Of a stretch of 7,641 nucleotides of DNA, positions 6,545 through 7,641 are shown piece by piece. The stretch covers positions 1 through 7,641 of the forward strand of contig JAMIFN010000111.1 of NCBI GenBank assembly GCA_035906235.1, read 5' to 3'. The position numbers and the translations under genes are program-made. This DNA comes from JAMIFN01 sp035906235. GTDB lineage: Bacteria; Pseudomonadota; Gammaproteobacteria; Burkholderiales; Burkholderiaceae_C. Below the pieces are notes generated by a model. It was not told the DNA's origin. It did not search any database and worked only from the letters and a program-made list of their open reading frames with translations. Position 1 is the stretch's first letter, and each line of letters begins with the position of its first letter.

Positions 6545-6829
6545 CTAAATGGGCAGCCGCATATCGGCGTATTCGGGGTGCTTGTCCATATAGGCGCGCA
6601 CGAAAGAGCAATCGGGGCGCACCTGCAAGCCCCCTTGCCGCGCCCAAGCCAGCGCGTGCGCCACGATGCGCCCCGCTATACCGCGCCCACCCAGTTCAGG
6701 CGGCACGATGGTGTGGGCAAAAACCACGCCTTGCGGGATGAAAAAATATTCTTCGTAGGCAGTGTGGCCGCCCTCTTGCAGCTCAAAACGGTGGCGCTCA
6801 GGGTGGTGGGTGATGGGGGTGTCGTGCAT
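6545..6829 (-). CDS. small GNAT-family N-acetyltransferase (Acetyltransf_CG, NATD1-like)
   Basis: Compact single-domain acetyltransferase of 94 residues; an acyl group from acetyl-CoA is expected to be passed to an unknown amine. It begins with FELQEGGHTAYEEYF (15-29). It then has the strongly conserved HTIVPPELGGRGIAG (39-53), which includes the acetyl-CoA pyrophosphate loop, then ALAWARQGGLQVRPDCSFV (59-77) and the family ending YMDKHPEYADM (80-90). This pattern and length fit the PF14542 (GCN5-related, NATD1/YjdJ-type) group rather than full-length GNATs. ATG at 6829 is the only reasonable start, but no Shine-Dalgarno precedes it. A MITE-like element begins 11 nt upstream, so the native promoter and perhaps the ribosome-binding site are displaced. 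It may form an operon with DUF2789 downstream. Confidence 0.9.
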   Translation of the reverse strand: MHDTPITHHPERHRFELQEGGHTAYEEYFFIPQGVVFAHTIVPPELGGRGIAGRIVAHALAWARQGGLQVRPDCSFVRAYMDKHPEYADMRLPI

Positions 6830-6840
6830 AGTGTGGGGTA

Positions 6841-7010
6841 TTAGGAAGCCTCTGCAAAACCCCCTTTCGGCGCTGGCATCTCACCACCAGGTGGGCTACT
6901 TTGTTCAAAAAACTCACCAGAACGCCCGCTATGGCTCGTTTTTTAGTCTCGTATCCCATCCTGATGGATGAGCGCCCGCATCCAAAAAGGGTTCTGCAGA
7001 GGCTCCTTAG
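6841..7010. mobile_element. MITE-like element, probably IS5-family derived, with TTAG target duplication
   Basis: A 162 bp element (6845-7006) is bounded by 23 bp terminal inverted repeats. The left end (6845-6867, starting GAAGCCTCTGCA) and the complement of the right end (7006-6984, starting GGAGCCTCTGCA) match at 19 of 23 positions. Both ends are flanked by TTAG (6841-6844 and 7007-7010), a perfect 4 bp direct repeat that fits the YTAR-type target of the IS5 subgroup. No transposase can be encoded in this length. Small internal palindromes (CCACC-A-GGTGG at 6884-6894; CATCC-TGAT-GGATG at 6957-6970) suggest a folded non-autonomous element. It accounts for more than half of the gene-free stretch 6830-7139. 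The family assignment is inference from the duplication and end style. Confidence 0.85.
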
Positions 7011-7045
7011 ATAAAACAAAATAGATACCAGCATTGCCGCTATAC

Positions 7046-7059
7046 CCCCTGAACAGGGG
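7046..7059. promoter_or_regulatory. CCCCTG-AA-CAGGGG palindrome, possible operator
   Basis: Perfect 6 bp inverted arms separated by AA end two bases before the -35 of the promoter at 7062-7090. The position suits an activator or repressor site. As RNA it could also form a short hairpin, but no T-run follows, so it is not a terminator. The binding protein is unknown. Confidence 0.4.
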
Positions 7060-7061
7060 TC

Positions 7062-7090
7062 TTGCAGACCACTGCGCATATTTGTATACT
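7062..7090 (+). promoter_or_regulatory. sigma70 promoter of the lipoprotein gene
   Basis: TTGCAG (7062-7067) and TATACT (7085-7090) are separated by exactly 17 bp; four of six and five of six positions match the consensus hexamers. Transcription would start near 7097 and give a leader of about 45 nt ending in the AGGA at 7132-7135. Confidence 0.7.
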
Positions 7091-7142
7091 CGCATGACTT
7101 GCAATTTGGCGTAGGTTCAATCAATCAAATCAGGACAATATG

Positions 7143-7568
7143 ATGAATAAATTTGTATTATGGATGGGGGCATTGGGTATGGTCGCGGCGCTAGGCGCTT
7201 GCGGGGGTGGTGGTTCTGGCGGCTCTGGGGTAGCACCCAGTCCTACGCCAGCTGCTGGAGGCTCTAGTGGGCCATGTGCAGGTAAAAGCGTATCGTTTGC
7301 TGCAGCTGCTAGTGTCACCGATCCTTTTAAAAACGGTGATGTGGTGTGTTTTACAACGGTTAGTAGCACTACACTGGCATTTAACGGCAAAACCCTAAGC
7401 AGTCCAACGCAAAATACGGCCGTCTCGGCACCATTTTCTGCATGGAAATTTGCCGATGGCATATATACCTATGAAGTCATTTTTAATGGCTCTAATCCCC
7501 ACGAAATCAATGTGAGTAAAAACAGCACTTTTGTTGGACAGTTTGATTTTGGTTCTGCGCCAGTTTGA
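7143..7568 (+). CDS. small predicted lipoprotein of unknown function
   Basis: I do not recognise a family. The 141-residue product has a type II signal peptide: Asn-Lys near the start, a hydrophobic core (FVLWMGALGMVAA) and a lipobox LGAC with the lipidated Cys at 20, followed by Gly, which favours outer-membrane sorting. A Gly/Ser/Pro-rich linker (21-43) leads to a domain of about 95 residues rich in Thr, Ser, Asn and aromatic residues, probably mostly beta. Cys45 and Cys69 could form a disulphide. The ATG at 7143 lies 7 nt after AGGA; the adjacent ATG at 7140 is 4 nt away and also possible. The gene has its own promoter and terminator and is a monocistronic unit. Its end (7441-7560) is about 39% GC, well below the core genes, which suggests recent acquisition or relaxed constraint. 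Confidence 0.8.
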   Translation: MNKFVLWMGALGMVAALGACGGGGSGGSGVAPSPTPAAGGSSGPCAGKSVSFAAAASVTDPFKNGDVVCFTTVSSTTLAFNGKTLSSPTQNTAVSAPFSAWKFADGIYTYEVIFNGSNPHEINVSKNSTFVGQFDFGSAPV

Positions 7569-7591
7569 GTCAGCTAGCAAGATGATCAGTC

Positions 7592-7621
7592 ATGCCCTCT
7601 AGTAGAGAGGGCATTTTTTTT
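7592..7621 (+). terminator. strong intrinsic terminator after the lipoprotein gene
   Basis: TGCCCTCT (7593-7600) pairs perfectly with AGAGGGCA (7606-7613) around AGTAG, extended by A7592-T7614, and eight T (7614-7621) follow. It lies 23 nt after the lipoprotein stop. Confidence 0.92.
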
Positions 7622-7641
7622 GCTACGCAGTTTGAGTAAAG

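Noticed and set aside
6236..6844. Plus-strand open frame of 202 codons antisense to DUF2789 and GNAT
   Set aside because: Both minus-strand genes match known families over their full length, so this frame is a shadow.
6762..6971. Plus-strand open frame of 69 codons ending in FFSLVSHPDG inside the MITE
   Set aside because: It is antisense to GNAT and enters the element by chance; it has no start signal. Copies may be annotated as hypothetical proteins wherever the element occurs.
6798..7124. Minus-strand open frame of 108 codons across the MITE
   Set aside because: It overlaps the start of the GNAT gene in another frame, spans the whole element and its flanks, and has no Shine-Dalgarno or family resemblance; it is an accident of the repeat.

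Overview
The window looks like a chromosomal stretch of a betaproteobacterium, most likely Burkholderiales and possibly Comamonadaceae. The reasons are the HU-beta sequence, the order hupB - tRNA-Val(UAC) - ppiD (SurA-N/parvulin protein), which as I recall often lies downstream of lon in that order, and a fairly GC-rich core rich in Ala and Gln. This placement comes from recognising families, not from a database search.

Left part (1-5261), all on the plus strand. The window opens with an ambiguous C-terminal scrap of an upstream gene and a strong intrinsic terminator. hupB follows, with a structured leader, then a tRNA-Val gene with encoded CCA and its own terminator. Next come ppiD (membrane-anchored periplasmic chaperone/PPIase) and, 41 bp downstream, anmK (anhydro-MurNAc kinase, peptidoglycan recycling). 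ppiD and anmK are probably one transcript; anmK begins with TTG and has an in-frame hexanucleotide repeat coding for (Gln-Ala)5. A PLP-dependent fold-type I aminotransferase of the LysN/MocR-like group ends this block.

Middle part (5282-6829), all on the minus strand and converging on the aminotransferase with a 20 bp gap. In transcription order it holds a small GNAT acetyltransferase (Acetyltransf_CG/NATD1-like), a DUF2789 protein, a 9-bp-stem hairpin with an 8-T tail, and a ZIP-family metal transporter with a 13-His loop.

Right part (6830-7641). This is the accessory-looking end. A 162 bp MITE-like element has 23 bp terminal inverted repeats (19/23 identical) and a perfect 4 bp target duplication TTAG, fitting an IS5-family origin. 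It lies 11 nt upstream of the GNAT start codon. Beyond it an orphan plus-strand lipoprotein gene has its own near-consensus sigma70 promoter (TTGCAG-17-TATACT), a perfect CCCCTG-AA-CAGGGG palindrome just upstream of the -35, and a strong terminator. The end of this gene is clearly AT-richer (about 39% GC over 7441-7560, against about 73% over 4921-5040).

Most of the window is ordinary housekeeping sequence. The points most worth a second look are the MITE and its effect on the GNAT gene, the lipoprotein with its possible operator, the hairpin between DUF2789 and the ZIP gene, and the anmK repeat. I see no CRISPR array, phage module, toxin-antitoxin pair or other multigene novel system.
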